A stretch of 64,000 nt of DNA, taken from the NCBI GenBank assembly GCA_963835375.1, contig CAWIGB010000012.1, positions 124,001 through 188,000 on the forward strand, read 5' to 3'. The notes under the pieces are model-generated. The model saw nothing but the letters and a program-made list of their open reading frames with translations, ran no database searches and was not told the DNA's origin. Each line of letters begins with the position of its first letter. Position 1 is the first letter of the stretch. The translations under genes were made by a program, and so were the position numbers. Below are positions 8,994-18,891 of this stretch, in pieces. This stretch comes from Salinisphaera sp963835375. GTDB lineage: Bacteria; Pseudomonadota; Gammaproteobacteria; Nevskiales; Salinisphaeraceae.

Positions 8994-9806
8994 ATGGTTG
9001 TGGATCGACTCGAAGTTCTCCGATTCCACCCGATAACTCCGAAATCGGTCGTCGTCGTTGAGGCGCGTGGCGATATCGCGGACCACATCCTCGACGAACT
9101 TCGGGTTCTCGTAGGCACGCTCGGTTACGGCCTTCTCGTCGATGCGCTTGAGAATGCCGAACAATTCGCAGGAGCCTTCGGATTCGGCGATGTCGATCAG
9201 TTCCTCGGCCCAGAAGAACGCATTCGCCTTGACGCGGATAGTCACCAGCGAGCGCTGGTTGTGGGCGCCGTAGTCTGAGATGTCCTTCGAGCAGGGGCAG
9301 AGTGTAGTCACCGGCACCTTGACCTCGACATGCATGTCGGTGTGCCCGTCGACCCGGTCGCCGATGAAGGTGACTTCATAGTCCATGACGCCCTTCTCGC
9401 CCGTGATTGGCGCGTACTTGTCGACGAAGTACGGGAAGGCCATCTCGATGTGTCCGTTGTCGGACTCAAGCCGTTCGGTCATCTCGCCGAGCATGGTCTT
9501 GAACGATTCCAGCGTGATCTGGTGCTCGTGGGCGTTGAGAATCTCCACAAAGCGCGACATGTGCGTGCCCTTGAACTCGTGGGGCAGGTTTACGTACATG
9601 CCGAATGTGGCGACCGTGGACTGGTGGCCGCCGACACGCTGGGCGATGGACACCGGATGCCGGATATCGCAGATACCCACCTTGTTGATGGCCAGATTGC
9701 GCGGGTCGGCGCGGCCCTGGACGTCTTCGATCTCATCGGCCGTGGCGCGGCCGTTGCCGCGCGCGCCAAGCGCATCGGCATTAGCGGATTTTGCGGTCGT
9801 GCTCAT
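8946..9806 (-). CDS. folE2: GTP cyclohydrolase FolE2 (type IB)
   Basis: FolE2 makes 7,8-dihydroneopterin triphosphate from GTP, the first step of folate and queuosine-type pterin synthesis. It belongs to the tunnelling fold and can work without zinc. The 286 residues match the family. The conserved Cys motif TLCPCSKDISDYGAHNQRS (about residues 166-185) and FPYFVDKYAPITGEKG are intact. No Zur-like palindrome is seen upstream, so zinc control is not indicated. The 3' end is the parent of the nearby direct repeat. hinT lies upstream on the same strand with a 150-base gap containing an A-rich stretch. Confidence 0.94.
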   Translation of the reverse strand: MSTTAKSANADALGARGNGRATADEIEDVQGRADPRNLAINKVGICDIRHPVSIAQRVGGHQSTVATFGMYVNLPHEFKGTHMSRFVEILNAHEHQITLESFKTMLGEMTERLESDNGHIEMAFPYFVDKYAPITGEKGVMDYEVTFIGDRVDGHTDMHVEVKVPVTTLCPCSKDISDYGAHNQRSLVTIRVKANAFFWAEELIDIAESEGSCELFGILKRIDEKAVTERAYENPKFVEDVVRDIATRLNDDDRFRSYRVESENFESIHNHSAYAMIERDKDQPAG

Positions 9807-9957
9807 TGAATGTGCGTGCTTGGGGGAAGGAGAGGTCGCCGGGACGGGCCTCGTGGCCGGTGTCCGGCGTCGTCCCCGAGCGGAACGCCGGCGACGAAGA
9901 TATCAAATAACAATAAAGCTAATCAGAAAAAAAACAAGTCGTCCCGCCGGGCGGCGA

Positions 9958-10299
9958 TCAGCCGGGCGGCCATTCGAAGCCGCGACCGCCCAGGACGTGC
10001 AAATGCATGTGGAACACGGTCTGGCCGACGGCTTCGCCGTTGTTCATCACCAGCCGGAAGGCATCGCCGTAGCCTTCTTCGCGCGCGATGCGGCGGGCGA
10101 CGAGCATCAGATGGCCAAGCAGTTCGCTATCCTCGTCCTCGGCGTGGGCCAGCATCGCGATCGGCTTCTTGGGAATCACCAACACATGCAGCGGCGCCTG
10201 CGGATTGACGTCGCGGAAAGCCAGGCATCGCTCGTCCTCGAACACGATGTCGGCATCGATCTCGCGATTGATGATCTTGCTGAAGATGGTTTCGCTCAT
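9958..10299 (-). CDS. hinT: HIT-family purine nucleoside phosphoramidase
   Basis: A 113-residue histidine-triad hydrolase of the HinT/PKCI group, which splits adenosine 5'-phosphoramidate-type bonds. The N-terminal TIFSKIINREI and the catalytic triad FHMHLHVLGG (about residues 96-105) are both standard. Length is typical. It is divergent from the fatty acyl-CoA reductase gene. No operon partner is evident. Confidence 0.92.
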   Translation of the reverse strand: MSETIFSKIINREIDADIVFEDERCLAFRDVNPQAPLHVLVIPKKPIAMLAHAEDEDSELLGHLMLVARRIAREEGYGDAFRLVMNNGEAVGQTVFHMHLHVLGGRGFEWPPG

Positions 10300-10449
10300 G
10301 GTGTTATCGCAACGGGCGTGAGTGAGCCATTCTGTCAGATGTGGGGCACTTCCGGTGGTGTCGGCAGGTATTGGCGTGGGGGCCGGGTTGGCCTACCGTA
10401 GTGTGGCAGGGAAAACGGCACCGGTTCCAAAGAGAGAGAGCGACAATCG

Positions 10450-12465
10450 ATGAAATATCTGGTCACCGGTGCGACCGGCTTTATCGGACGTTTCCTGGTG
10501 GAGCGCCTGCTGGCGCGCCGCTCGGCGACCGTCTATGTGCTGATGCGTCGAGGCGAGCGCCGCCAAAATGGACGCGCTGCGGGAGGCGCTGGGTGCCGAT
10601 GAGGAGCGCCTGGTCCCGGTCTGGGGCGACATAACGCGGGAGAGCGTGATCGATGCAGCCGCACGCGAGGAGCTGGCCGGCACCATCGATCATATCTTTC
10701 ATCTGGCCGCGGTCTACGACATGAACATGACCGACGCCCAGGCCGACCGTGTCAATAACGAGGGCACGACCAACATGGTGGCGCTGGCGCATGCGCTGGC
10801 CAACGAGAGCCGGCGCAAGCCGGTATTCCACCACATGTCGTCGGTGGCGATCGCCGGTGCGGACTACGAAGGCGTGTTCAGCGACGACATGTTCGATGTC
10901 GGTCAGCAGCTGCATCATCCCTATTACCGCACCAAGTTCCAGTCCGAGGCGATCGTGCGAGAACGCGCGCAGGTGCCCTGGAAGGTCTATCGTCCGGGGA
11001 TGGTGGTCGGTCACTCGCAGACCGGCCAGATCGACAAGATCGACGGCCCGTACTACTTCTTCCCAGCCATCAAGACGCTGCGCGATCGCCTGCCGAAGTG
11101 GTTGCCCCTGCTGGGTATCGAGGGTGGGCGCATGCCCGTGGTCCCGGTCGATTATGTGGTCGAGGCAATGGTGCATATCGCCCACAAACGATCCGGCGAG
11201 GGCAAGGCCTATTTCCTGATCCAGCCGGACCCGCCGACGGCCGGCGCGATGCTGAAGACGTTCGTGCGTGCCGCGCACGGCCCCGACGTGATTCATAATC
11301 TGCCCAGCCAGCAGTGGTCGGCGGCCACGGAGCGCCAGGTCAAGCAGCTGGCGGGGCGGATTCCGATGGCCGGCTGGCTCGAAAAGCGTCTGTCCAAGAC
11401 GCTCGGCATTCCGTTGTCGATTCTCGGTTACATCAACAACCGCGCGGTCTTCGACGATGCCAATACCCGTGCCGCGCTATCGGGCAGCGGCATCCGCTGC
11501 CCCAAGCTGCCCGATTACGCCGAGACGCTATGGCGCTATTGGGAGATGCACATCGACTGCGACGTCGAAGTGCCGGCCGACGCTGATCCGGCGCGTCTCG
11601 GGCCGGGTGGTCGTGATCACCGGCGCATCCAGCGGCATCGGCTTCATGACGGCGAAGAAGATGGCCCGGGCCGGGGCCACCGTGTGCATGATCGCGCGCA
11701 ATCCGGACCGGCTCGAGGAGACCCGCGCGATCGTCGAGCGCATGGGCGGGCGGGCCTTTGGCTATTCCTGCGATCTCGCGCGGCTGGATGCGATCGACGA
11801 ATGCACGGCCACGATCCTGCGCGATCACCATCACGTCGATATTCTCGATCAACAACGCCGGGCATTCGATCCGCCGCGCGGTGTTCGAATCGCTGGGGCG
11901 CTTCCACGACTACGAACGCACCATGCAGCTCAACTACTTCGGCGCGATCCGGATGATCTTCAATCTGCTACCGTCGATGGCGAAGCGGCGGGCAGGGCAT
12001 ATCATCAACATTTCGTCGATCGGCGTGCTGACCAACGCGCCGCGATTCTCGGCCTACGTGGCTTCCAAGGCCGCGCTGGATGCCTTCTCGCGCTGTCTGT
12101 CGCCGGAGGTGGCCTCGCGCAACATCGATCTCACCACGATCTACATGCCGCTGGTGCGCACGCCCATGATCGCGCCGACCAAGCTTTACGACTATGTGCC
12201 GGCACTCACGCCGGAACAGGCCGCCGACATGATCGTGGATGCGGTCATTGATCGGCCCAAGAGCATCGCCTCGCCGTTGGGGACCACTGCGCAGGTCAGC
12301 TATGCCATGTGGCCGAAGCTCAACGACTTCGTGCTGCACAAGGCCTTTCACATGTTCCCTTCGTCCAAGGCCGCGCGCGGTTACGCCGGGCGCGCCGCGT
12401 CGCAGCAGAAACCCGATATTCGCGCACGGCTGCTTGCCGCCATTCTGCCGGGGCCGTACTGGTAG
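10450..12465 (+). CDS. Two-domain fatty acyl-CoA reductase, Marinobacter FarA type (frameshifted)
   Basis: The N-terminal half is an extended SDR (GATGFIGRF near residue 8, YYRTK catalytic Tyr-Lys). The C-terminal half is a classical SDR (TGASSGIG, then YVASKAALDAFSR). The fusion and the sequence (GPYYFF, MQLNYFG, ISSIGVLTNAPRFSAYV) match the roughly 660-residue reductases that reduce fatty acyl-CoA or aldehyde to fatty alcohol for wax esters. The frame changes near 10562, 11600 and 11848; removing one base at each gives about 670 residues. A GAGAGAG ribosome site precedes the ATG. It stands alone and ends at a bidirectional terminator. The precise substrate is inferred. Confidence 0.88.
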
Positions 12466-12466
12466 A

Positions 12467-12492
12467 CCAAAAAAGCCGCCATCAGGCGGCTT
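12467..12492. terminator. Bidirectional intrinsic terminator between the acyl-CoA reductase and aroG
   Basis: A-run, GCCGCC-ATCA-GGCGGC stem and TTTT. Each strand reads a GC stem followed by a T-run, so it serves both convergent genes. It begins two bases after the reductase stop. Confidence 0.85.
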
Positions 12493-12514
12493 TTCATTGC
12501 GATCGCGATAGCGC

Positions 12515-13591
12515 TCAGTAGTCGTCGTCGCCGGTCAGTCCACGTCGCTCCGAGACGGCGTGGGCCAGTTCGCCAAGCAGGGTATCGGTGTCATCCCAGC
12601 CCAGGCAGGCGTCGGTGATCGATACGCCGTAATCCGGCGTCACGCCGGGCAACAGCTTCTGGTTACCCTCGTGGAGGTGCGATTCGATCATCACGCCGAA
12701 GATCGCCCGGCTGCCGGCGGCGATCTGGCCGGCCACGTCGTCGCCGACCTCGAGCTGTTTCTTGTGCTGCTTGCGGCTGTTCGCGTGCGAGAAATCGATC
12801 ATCACGCGGGCCGGCAGGTTGGCCTGGCCGAGCTGGGCGACCGCGCCGGCCACGGAGTCCGCGTCGTAGTTCGGGCCGTTGTTGCCGCCGCGCAGAATCA
12901 AGTGGCTGTCGGCATTGCCGGCGGTGGCGAAGATGGCCGACTGGCCTTCCTTGGTCAGCGACAGGAAGTGATGTGGATGACGGGCCGCGCCGACCGCGTC
13001 CACTGCAATCTTGATCGAGCCGCCGGTGCCGTTCTTGAAGCCCACCGGACAGGACAGCCCCGAGGCCAGCTCGCGGTGCCCCTGCGATTCGGTGGTGCGT
13101 GCGCCGATCGCGCCCCACGCCACCAGATCCGCCAGATACTGCGGCGTGATCAGGTCGAGAAACTCCACCCCGGCCGGCATGCCGGCATCCGCCAGCCGCG
13201 ACAGCAGATTGCGCGCCAGGCGCACGCCCTTGTTGATCTTGAACGAATCATCCAGATCCGGGTCGTTGATCAGCCCTTTCCAGCCGACGGTCGTCCGCGG
13301 CTTCTCGAAATAGACGCGCATGACGATCAGCAGGTCGCGGCCGTATTTCAAGCGCGCCTGTTTGAGCTTCTCGGCGTATTCAAGCGCGGCGTCCACGTCG
13401 TGGATCGAACAGGGGCCGACCACGACCACCAGGCGGTCGTCTTCGCCGGACAGGATCTGCTGGATCGCGGTACGGGTGTCGAAGACCGTGTTGGACGCGG
13501 TTTCGGAGACGGGCAGCTCGGCCAGCAAGGCCTCGGGAGAGATCAATTCCTGGATGCCCTTGATGCGCAGGTTGTCGGTTTCGTGTTTCAT
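12515..13591 (-). CDS. aroG: 3-deoxy-7-phosphoheptulonate synthase (class I DAHP synthase)
   Basis: It condenses phosphoenolpyruvate with erythrose 4-phosphate, the entry to aromatic amino acid synthesis. At 358 residues it is a class I AroF/G/H enzyme. Diagnostic segments are VVGPCSIHD, MRVYFEKPRTTVGWKG, GARTTESQGHRELASG and MIDFSHANSRK. Which aromatic amino acid inhibits it cannot be told with confidence. It is a single gene ending at the shared terminator. Confidence 0.94.
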   Translation of the reverse strand: MKHETDNLRIKGIQELISPEALLAELPVSETASNTVFDTRTAIQQILSGEDDRLVVVVGPCSIHDVDAALEYAEKLKQARLKYGRDLLIVMRVYFEKPRTTVGWKGLINDPDLDDSFKINKGVRLARNLLSRLADAGMPAGVEFLDLITPQYLADLVAWGAIGARTTESQGHRELASGLSCPVGFKNGTGGSIKIAVDAVGAARHPHHFLSLTKEGQSAIFATAGNADSHLILRGGNNGPNYDADSVAGAVAQLGQANLPARVMIDFSHANSRKQHKKQLEVGDDVAGQIAAGSRAIFGVMIESHLHEGNQKLLPGVTPDYGVSITDACLGWDDTDTLLGELAHAVSERRGLTGDDDY

Positions 13592-14446
13592 GGCCCTAAT
13601 CGCGGTAAAAACGGCACTCTAGCGAGCCCGGCGAGTCTAGCAGACCTGTATCGCAAAGGCGGGGCGGCGCTGTCTGGACAAGAGCTCCACGACGCTCACC
13701 CGACGTCGCTCGGGCATCGTCGTGCTCGGCTTCATCGCCGTCTATGTCATGCCGGTGTCCGGGCATTGTCTGGGGCGCGGCTGCGGTACGGACGGTCCTG
13801 GTCGGTCTCGGATGTTTCAATGCCGAGCGTGACGCCATCGATGCGTTCGTGGCCGCGCCCAGTGCTGTCGGTTGCCGGCCATTTGGCGCCATGTGCTGAT
13901 CACTGCGCTGTCGATAGCGCAGTGATGACGCTCGTCGTCGGCGTTTTCTTGGCCTCTCGTCGAGCGGGGGTGTGGGGTCGTTCGCCTCGGCCATCGGTGC
14001 CGCCCTCGGTTGCGTGATCGCCCGCTGCGTATCGTGCAACTGGATGCGCGTGCGCTTTGGCCGGCGATTGGCAGCGATCGATCACGGCACGGCCCGCGGC
14101 GGCAAGATCGCGGTGGACGACCGGGTGGCCACGGTGATGCCGACCGTCTATGCCTGTGGGTGATGCGATGGACGGCTATCGATTGGCCCGCGCGGACTCA
14201 CGCGAGGTCTGGCATGGATCGTCTCCGTGGCGTCTCGGGTCGTGGGCGAAGCTGTCGGCGGTGAATTGACGAATACGGGCTGGCGGTGCGCCGCGGCCTC
14301 GACATCAATAGAATCCTGCTGACCATTCCCGCTCACCCTGACATGGCGCAAGCGAACAAACTCGCCGCGTGCGAGTGGAGACAAACCCATGCGCCGGCGA
14401 GCCTCTTTCCCGGGCTGGCGTGTGTTCGTACCCGCCCCAGGCGCCG
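13592..14446. other. 855-base stretch without a confident gene
   Basis: No family is recognised on either strand. On the + strand about 13870-14163 can be read, with one frame change near 13970, as a short hydrophobic segment (VMTLVVGVFLASRR, then SAIGAALGCVIARC) followed by a polar tail and a stop. This could be a broken small membrane protein, but coding evidence is weak. A 147-residue minus-strand reading of the first part is low-complexity and looks like a shadow. Nothing clear lies in 14164-14446. Confidence 0.35.
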
Positions 14447-15199
14447 ATGTCGGGTGGGTCGATGCTGTTGATCGCGGGGCTGACGCTTGCCGCGCTGGCG
14501 ACCGCCACACTGTCGGCGATGGCCGGCATGGGCGGCGGCATGATCCTGATTGGGCTGCTGTATGCCACGGGGTTCACGCCGGCGCTCGCGCTGCCGCTCC
14601 ATGCCGGGGTGCAGCTGACCTCCAACGGCAGCCGGGCGATGGTCTACGCGCCGCATATCCGTTGGCGCGCACTGGGCCTGTTTCTGGTCGGCGCGGTGCC
14701 GGTGCCGTTTGTGGTCGCGCCTTGGGTGGCATCCGCCAATCCGGACGTGCTGCGACTGATCATGGCGGTGTTCATTGCGCTCGGCATCTGGCCGGTCTGG
14801 GCGCGCTATCTGCGCCTGCATGGTCGCGCGGGGTTGCTGGTTGCCGGGTTGATCGCCGGTGTGATGGGGCCGCTGGTCGGTGGTGTCGGGGTGCTGGTGG
14901 CGCCGTTCTTCCTGCGCGATGACTGGCGCAAGAACAACATCATCGCGACCATGGCGGTCGGGCAGATGTGTGCCCACGCGGTGAAGATCGTCGCGTTCTC
15001 GCTCAACGGCTTCAACGTGTTCGCGCGTCTCGATCTGCTGGTGCCGATGGCGCTGGCTGCGATCGTCGGCACGCTGATCGGGCGTCGGCTCGGCGGCGTG
15101 CTGTCCGAGCGGGTGTTCCGGATCGTGTTCCGCTCGATCCTGCTGGCGCTGGTCGCCAAGCTGGCCTGGGACGGCCTCGCGGGACTGGGCGTGATCTGA
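14447..15199 (+). CDS. TauE/SafE-family membrane permease
   Basis: A 250-residue integral membrane protein with about eight hydrophobic segments. Two related halves have the family's glycine-rich openings: SAMAGMGGGMILIGLL near the N-terminus and GPLVGGVGVLVAPFFL in the second half. The family exports small organic sulfonates or sulfite, but substrates vary and no neighbour narrows it. The ATG at 14447 is used; 14462 is also possible. No frameshift is seen. Confidence 0.8.
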   Translation: MSGGSMLLIAGLTLAALATATLSAMAGMGGGMILIGLLYATGFTPALALPLHAGVQLTSNGSRAMVYAPHIRWRALGLFLVGAVPVPFVVAPWVASANPDVLRLIMAVFIALGIWPVWARYLRLHGRAGLLVAGLIAGVMGPLVGGVGVLVAPFFLRDDWRKNNIIATMAVGQMCAHAVKIVAFSLNGFNVFARLDLLVPMALAAIVGTLIGRRLGGVLSERVFRIVFRSILLALVAKLAWDGLAGLGVI

Positions 15200-15250
15200 A
15201 CGAAGTGGGCGCGCGGCCGACAAGCAACGTCGCCGGCCGCGCGCGTGAAC

Positions 15251-16909
15251 TTACGCCGTCGTGAATGCCTCGTCCGCCACGCGGAATCGATCGACCGTGC
15301 GTCGCAGGTCACCGGCCTGATCCTTGAGCGACTGCGAGGCGGCCGAGGCCTGTTCCACGAGGGCGGCGTTCTGCTGGGTCACCTCGTCCATCTGGGTCAC
15401 GGCCTGGTTGACCTGCTCGATGCCGCGCGATTGTTCCGTTGACGCGGTCGAGATCTCGGACATGAGCGTGCGCGTCTGTTCGACGTGCTCGCCGAGCGTG
15501 TTCATGGACGTGCTCGCCTGGTCGACGCGCTCGGCGCCGGTATGGGCACAGGCCACCGAACGCTCCACCAGACCGCTGATGTTCTTGGCTGCATCGGCGG
15601 AGCGATGAGCCAGCTTGCGGACTTCGCTCGCCACGACTGCGAAGCCGCGGCCGTGCTCGCCGGCCCGTGCGGCCTCGACCGAGGCGTTGAGCGCCAGCAG
15701 GTTGGTCTGGAAGGCGATGTCGTCGATCAGGGTGGTGATCTGCGAAATCTCGTCGGCGCCGCGGCGGATCTCGCCCATGGTGTCGACCACTTCGCCGATC
15801 AGGCGCCGGCTGTCTTCCAGCGCGTGGCTGCTTTGGGTGGCGAGTTCACTGGCGTTGTTGGCATGGCCGGCGTTGTTGGACACGGTCGAGGTGAGCTCTT
15901 CCATGCTTGCCGCGGTTTCCTCCAGCGACGCGGCCTGTTGCTGGGTCCGCGTCGACAGGTCGGCGTTGCCGTCGGCGATCTCGCCCGCGGCGCTGTCGAT
16001 CGATTCGCTGCCGTGACGGATGCGCGCGATCATGGCCGCCAGATCCCGACGCATGGTCTCCATGCTGGCCATCAGGCTGTCGGCGTGGCGTTTCGCGATC
16101 TCGGTGGACTGGCTGAGATCGCCGGTGGCCATGCGGTCGAGCTGACGGCGGGCTTCATAAGTTTCCCCGCCGAGCGCACGATAGATGTTGCGTGCCAGCA
16201 GGATCAGAACAAGCGCGACCAGCAGAGCGAAGCCACCGAGGATGAGCCCGTACTTGATCAGCTGATGGATGAAGGCGGTGCGGATGTCGTCGATGTAGAC
16301 GCCGGCGGCGATGTTCCAGCCCCACGGTTTGAAGCGCTCGACGTAGGTCATCTTGGGCAGCTGCGGACTGGTCTTGTCACGCTGCGCTGAATAATAGACG
16401 AAACCGTGGCCGTTCTTGCTCGCCATGTCGCCGAGCTCGCGGTAGACCGGCACGCCGTTGTCGTCGACGTAATCGTGCATCGGGGTCCCGGGCTGATGCC
16501 GTGGGTGCCACACGATGCGATCGTCGGTATCGGACACGAAGACATAGTTGTTATGCGTCTTGCCAAAGCGCATCTCGGCCAGCGCATCCAGCGCGCGCCG
16601 CTTGGCCTCGGATTTGCTCATGTAGCCCTGGTCTGCGCGCTTGGCGAAGCCGGCGATCATGCTATCGGCCAGTTCGACAGTGTTGCGCAGGCCGTCGCGG
16701 CGCACCTGGTAGAGCTGGCTACGCAGGTCCCAGCCCACGCCGGCGACGATGGTGGCGGCGAGGGCAACTACCAGCACGACGCTCAGCGCGATCTTGTGCT
16801 TGAGCGGCCAGCCGCGGGCAGCCGTGGCCTGGTCGTCGGTCTGTGCCGCGGTGTAATCGGTCTCTTCGGGCACCGGCTCGATCGCCAGATCCCATTGCGT
16901 TGCGGCCAT
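15251..16909 (-). CDS. Methyl-accepting chemotaxis protein with a single Cache sensor
   Basis: A 552-residue inner-membrane chemoreceptor. The start at 16909 follows GGGGAGAG; a longer upstream frame lacks a ribosome site. A 35-residue cytoplasmic lead precedes the first membrane helix (about 39-58). A periplasmic sCache-type domain follows (about 60-190, with NNYVFVSDTDDRIVWHP), then a second helix (about 200-222). The signalling hairpin contains DDIAFQTNLLALNASVEAAR and GFAVVASEVRKLAHRS, the CheA/CheW contact tip. There is no C-terminal CheR-docking pentapeptide. Cache domains of this kind often bind small carboxylates; the ligand is unknown. No che genes are nearby. Confidence 0.93.
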   Translation of the reverse strand: MAATQWDLAIEPVPEETDYTAAQTDDQATAARGWPLKHKIALSVVLVVALAATIVAGVGWDLRSQLYQVRRDGLRNTVELADSMIAGFAKRADQGYMSKSEAKRRALDALAEMRFGKTHNNYVFVSDTDDRIVWHPRHQPGTPMHDYVDDNGVPVYRELGDMASKNGHGFVYYSAQRDKTSPQLPKMTYVERFKPWGWNIAAGVYIDDIRTAFIHQLIKYGLILGGFALLVALVLILLARNIYRALGGETYEARRQLDRMATGDLSQSTEIAKRHADSLMASMETMRRDLAAMIARIRHGSESIDSAAGEIADGNADLSTRTQQQAASLEETAASMEELTSTVSNNAGHANNASELATQSSHALEDSRRLIGEVVDTMGEIRRGADEISQITTLIDDIAFQTNLLALNASVEAARAGEHGRGFAVVASEVRKLAHRSADAAKNISGLVERSVACAHTGAERVDQASTSMNTLGEHVEQTRTLMSEISTASTEQSRGIEQVNQAVTQMDEVTQQNAALVEQASAASQSLKDQAGDLRRTVDRFRVADEAFTTA

Positions 16910-17228
16910 GCATCTCTCCCCCGTTGCCTTGCCGATGCCATGTACTTCGATGACGGGGAATACATCGGCCGTACGGGCTGGGACTTGAGCGCGATGCATG
17001 CGCGGCCTGCGCTGCGCGGGCTTGAAGATAGTGCGCGGCTGGCCGAAGGATCGGACCGAGTGATCGGGCGGGCCGCGGCTGGCTCGAGTGGCAGCGACAG
17101 CCGGTCGCAGAGGACGAGCGGGAATGCGGGGCTGGCTGCGCGTTACGCGGTCACGCAAGCGGTAGGCGGCGGTATGGATCTCGAAGGCGGGCTGTTAACG
17201 ATGCGCCGGGATGCGCTCGAACCGGGCA
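16910..17228. other. Gap between the chemoreceptor start and the GlsB-type gene
   Basis: About 320 bases upstream of the chemoreceptor. Apart from its ribosome site at the left edge I see no gene and no clear promoter. Confidence 0.4.
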
Positions 17229-17261
17229 CAAAAAAACCGGCGCGGGCGGACCGCGCTGGTT
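17229..17261 (-). terminator. Intrinsic terminator of the GlsB/YeaQ-type gene
   Basis: Read on the minus strand: AACCAGCGCGG, a short loop, CCGCGCCGGTT, then seven T. It lies about 20 bases after the stop of the small membrane protein. Confidence 0.8.
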
Positions 17262-17282
17262 GTCGTCAGGTTGGCCCGCTGG

Positions 17283-17534
17283 CTAGCGTCGGGCGACCAT
17301 TCGATACAGCACCAGCAGGATGATCGCGCCGATGATGGCCACGATGAAGCTGCCGATGTTGAAGCCGGAGACACCGCCGAAACCCAGGATGCCGCCGATG
17401 AAGCCACCGATCACCGCGCCCACGATGCCGATGATGATGGTCACGATGATGCCGCCCGGGTCGTCGCCGGGCATGATCAGTTTCGCGATCGCGCCGGCGA
17501 TCAGGCCGAAGATGATCCACGCAATGATGCCCAT
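17283..17534 (-). CDS. GlsB/YeaQ/YmgE-family small membrane protein
   Basis: An 83-residue, almost wholly hydrophobic protein with three segments and the family's glycine zippers (GLIAGAIAKLIMPGDDPGG, then GAVIGGFIGGILGFGG). Members are called transglycosylase-associated proteins by homology only. They are stress-induced in enterobacteria, but the function is unproven. The ATG at 17534 is the family start. It is monocistronic with its own terminator. Confidence 0.88.
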   Translation of the reverse strand: MGIIAWIIFGLIAGAIAKLIMPGDDPGGIIVTIIIGIVGAVIGGFIGGILGFGGVSGFNIGSFIVAIIGAIILLVLYRMVARR

Positions 17535-17615
17535 GATATCGATGCCTGCTGAGGACTGTTCGAGTTGTCTACTCCACTGTGGGCCCAAGACGCGACGCCA
17601 CGCAATACAGTGATG

Positions 17616-18428
17616 TCACGCGTTGCGTCGATATCGTGCCTTGGCGCGGCGTCCCCGGGCGGCCAGGGCCGGACGCAAGGCGCGTGGCAGGGCTGGAAAC
17701 AGACTGCCGAGCGTGGTCATGATGCGGGTCGACGTGGGCCGGGTGCGTTCCACGCGCCCGTCGGCGATGCAATCGAGCACCAGATCGGCGATCTGTTCGG
17801 GCGTGCTCATGGGCTGTGAGAAGGTCAGGTCGGTGACGGCATCGACGTCGGCGAGGATGAAGTCGGTTGCGATCGGCCCGGGCGACACCACGGATACGCT
17901 CACGCTCGTGCCGCGGCATTCCTCGGCCAGGGCATAGGTCAGCGTGCGCAGCCCGGCCTTGGTCGCCGAATACGTGGCACTGCCGGGCACCGGCATGCGC
18001 CCGGCCACCGAGCCGACGTTGACGATGGCCCCACGCTCGGCTGCGCGCAGATGATCGAGCGCGGCACGGGAGAGCACCACCGGCGCGCGCAGATTCACGT
18101 CCACCATCGCGGCCAGGTGCTCCGCGCCCTGGTCGACGAAATCGCCGCGATGATGGGCGCCAGCGTTGTTGATCAGGATGTCCAGGCCGCCGAGCGCAGC
18201 TACCGCCGTTTCGACCAGTTCGACGCAGGCGTTCGGCGAGGCGACATCCGCCGGGCATGCAATCGCGCCGATTTCGTCGGCGACACGCTGCAGCCGATCG
18301 GCGCGGCGTGCGGCGATGACGACCCGTGCGCCGGCCGCGGCCAGCTGTCGCGCCACGGCTTCGCCGACGCCCGAAGACGCCCCGGTGACCAGCGCGCGCC
18401 GGCCACGGAAGTCGTGGGAGACGCTCAT
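17616..18428 (-). CDS. Short-chain dehydrogenase/reductase
   Basis: A 270-residue classical SDR: cofactor motif TGASSGVG (about residues 15-22), NNAG (about 90), catalytic Ser in VGSVAG and YSATK (about 155-159). An Arg-rich segment after the second strand (AARRADRLQ) suggests NADP(H). The C-terminal 40 residues are basic and hydrophobic and may touch a membrane. The start overlaps the upstream DUF1232 stop (ATGA), so they form an operon. Substrate unknown. Confidence 0.88.
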   Translation of the reverse strand: MSVSHDFRGRRALVTGASSGVGEAVARQLAAAGARVVIAARRADRLQRVADEIGAIACPADVASPNACVELVETAVAALGGLDILINNAGAHHRGDFVDQGAEHLAAMVDVNLRAPVVLSRAALDHLRAAERGAIVNVGSVAGRMPVPGSATYSATKAGLRTLTYALAEECRGTSVSVSVVSPGPIATDFILADVDAVTDLTFSQPMSTPEQIADLVLDCIADGRVERTRPTSTRIMTTLGSLFPALPRALRPALAARGRRAKARYRRNA

Positions 18429-18859
18429 TCGACCGTGTGCATCGGCCGGCGGTGCGTCGGCCGGCCGAACCAGTCGTCGAGCTTGGCCGTGGCCCGGCGC
18501 CGTACGCCGGCATCGATGTACTGCGAGATGGTGGCCACGGCGAGCGTGAGCGCGCTCAGGTCGTCGGTGAAGCCGTAGCCGAACAGCCAGTCGGGGATGG
18601 CGTCGAACGGCAGGATGAAATAAGCGAGCGCGCCGTAGGCCGTCGCCTTGGCCCAGCCCGGGGTTTCCGGTCGCCGGGCGGCATAGTGCAGCCAGAGCGC
18701 TTTTTCCAGCAATTCGTAGCCGGCGCGTTTGAATACCCGCGACATCTTGGTCCAGAAGCGCGTCTCGGAATATTGACCGGCATACCCGCGCAGGGCGTCT
18801 GGCGTGTCCGGCGTGCCGGCTTGCGGATCGTCGCGGCGATGCGATCGGAACCAGGCCAT
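18425..18859 (-). CDS. DUF1232 (YkvA-like) protein
   Basis: A 144-residue protein with the DUF1232 core AYFILPFDAIPDWLFGYGFTDD (about residues 80-101), a short hydrophobic hairpin with a conserved DxIPD. The function of the family is not established. It is coupled by ATGA to the SDR and lies 33 bases downstream of the glutamate-synthase-like gene, so the three are probably co-transcribed. Confidence 0.85.
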   Translation of the reverse strand: MAWFRSHRRDDPQAGTPDTPDALRGYAGQYSETRFWTKMSRVFKRAGYELLEKALWLHYAARRPETPGWAKATAYGALAYFILPFDAIPDWLFGYGFTDDLSALTLAVATISQYIDAGVRRRATAKLDDWFGRPTHRRPMHTVE

Positions 18860-18891
18860 TGATTACAACTCCTTCGCACAGTGTGCTGCGA

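Noticed and set aside
12560..14017. 485-codon + strand reading across aroG
   Set aside because: It is the antisense shadow of aroG for most of its length, with biased composition and no family.
14333..15223. 296-codon minus-strand reading, His/Arg/Gln-rich
   Set aside because: It lies opposite the TauE-like permease and has the low-complexity composition of a shadow.
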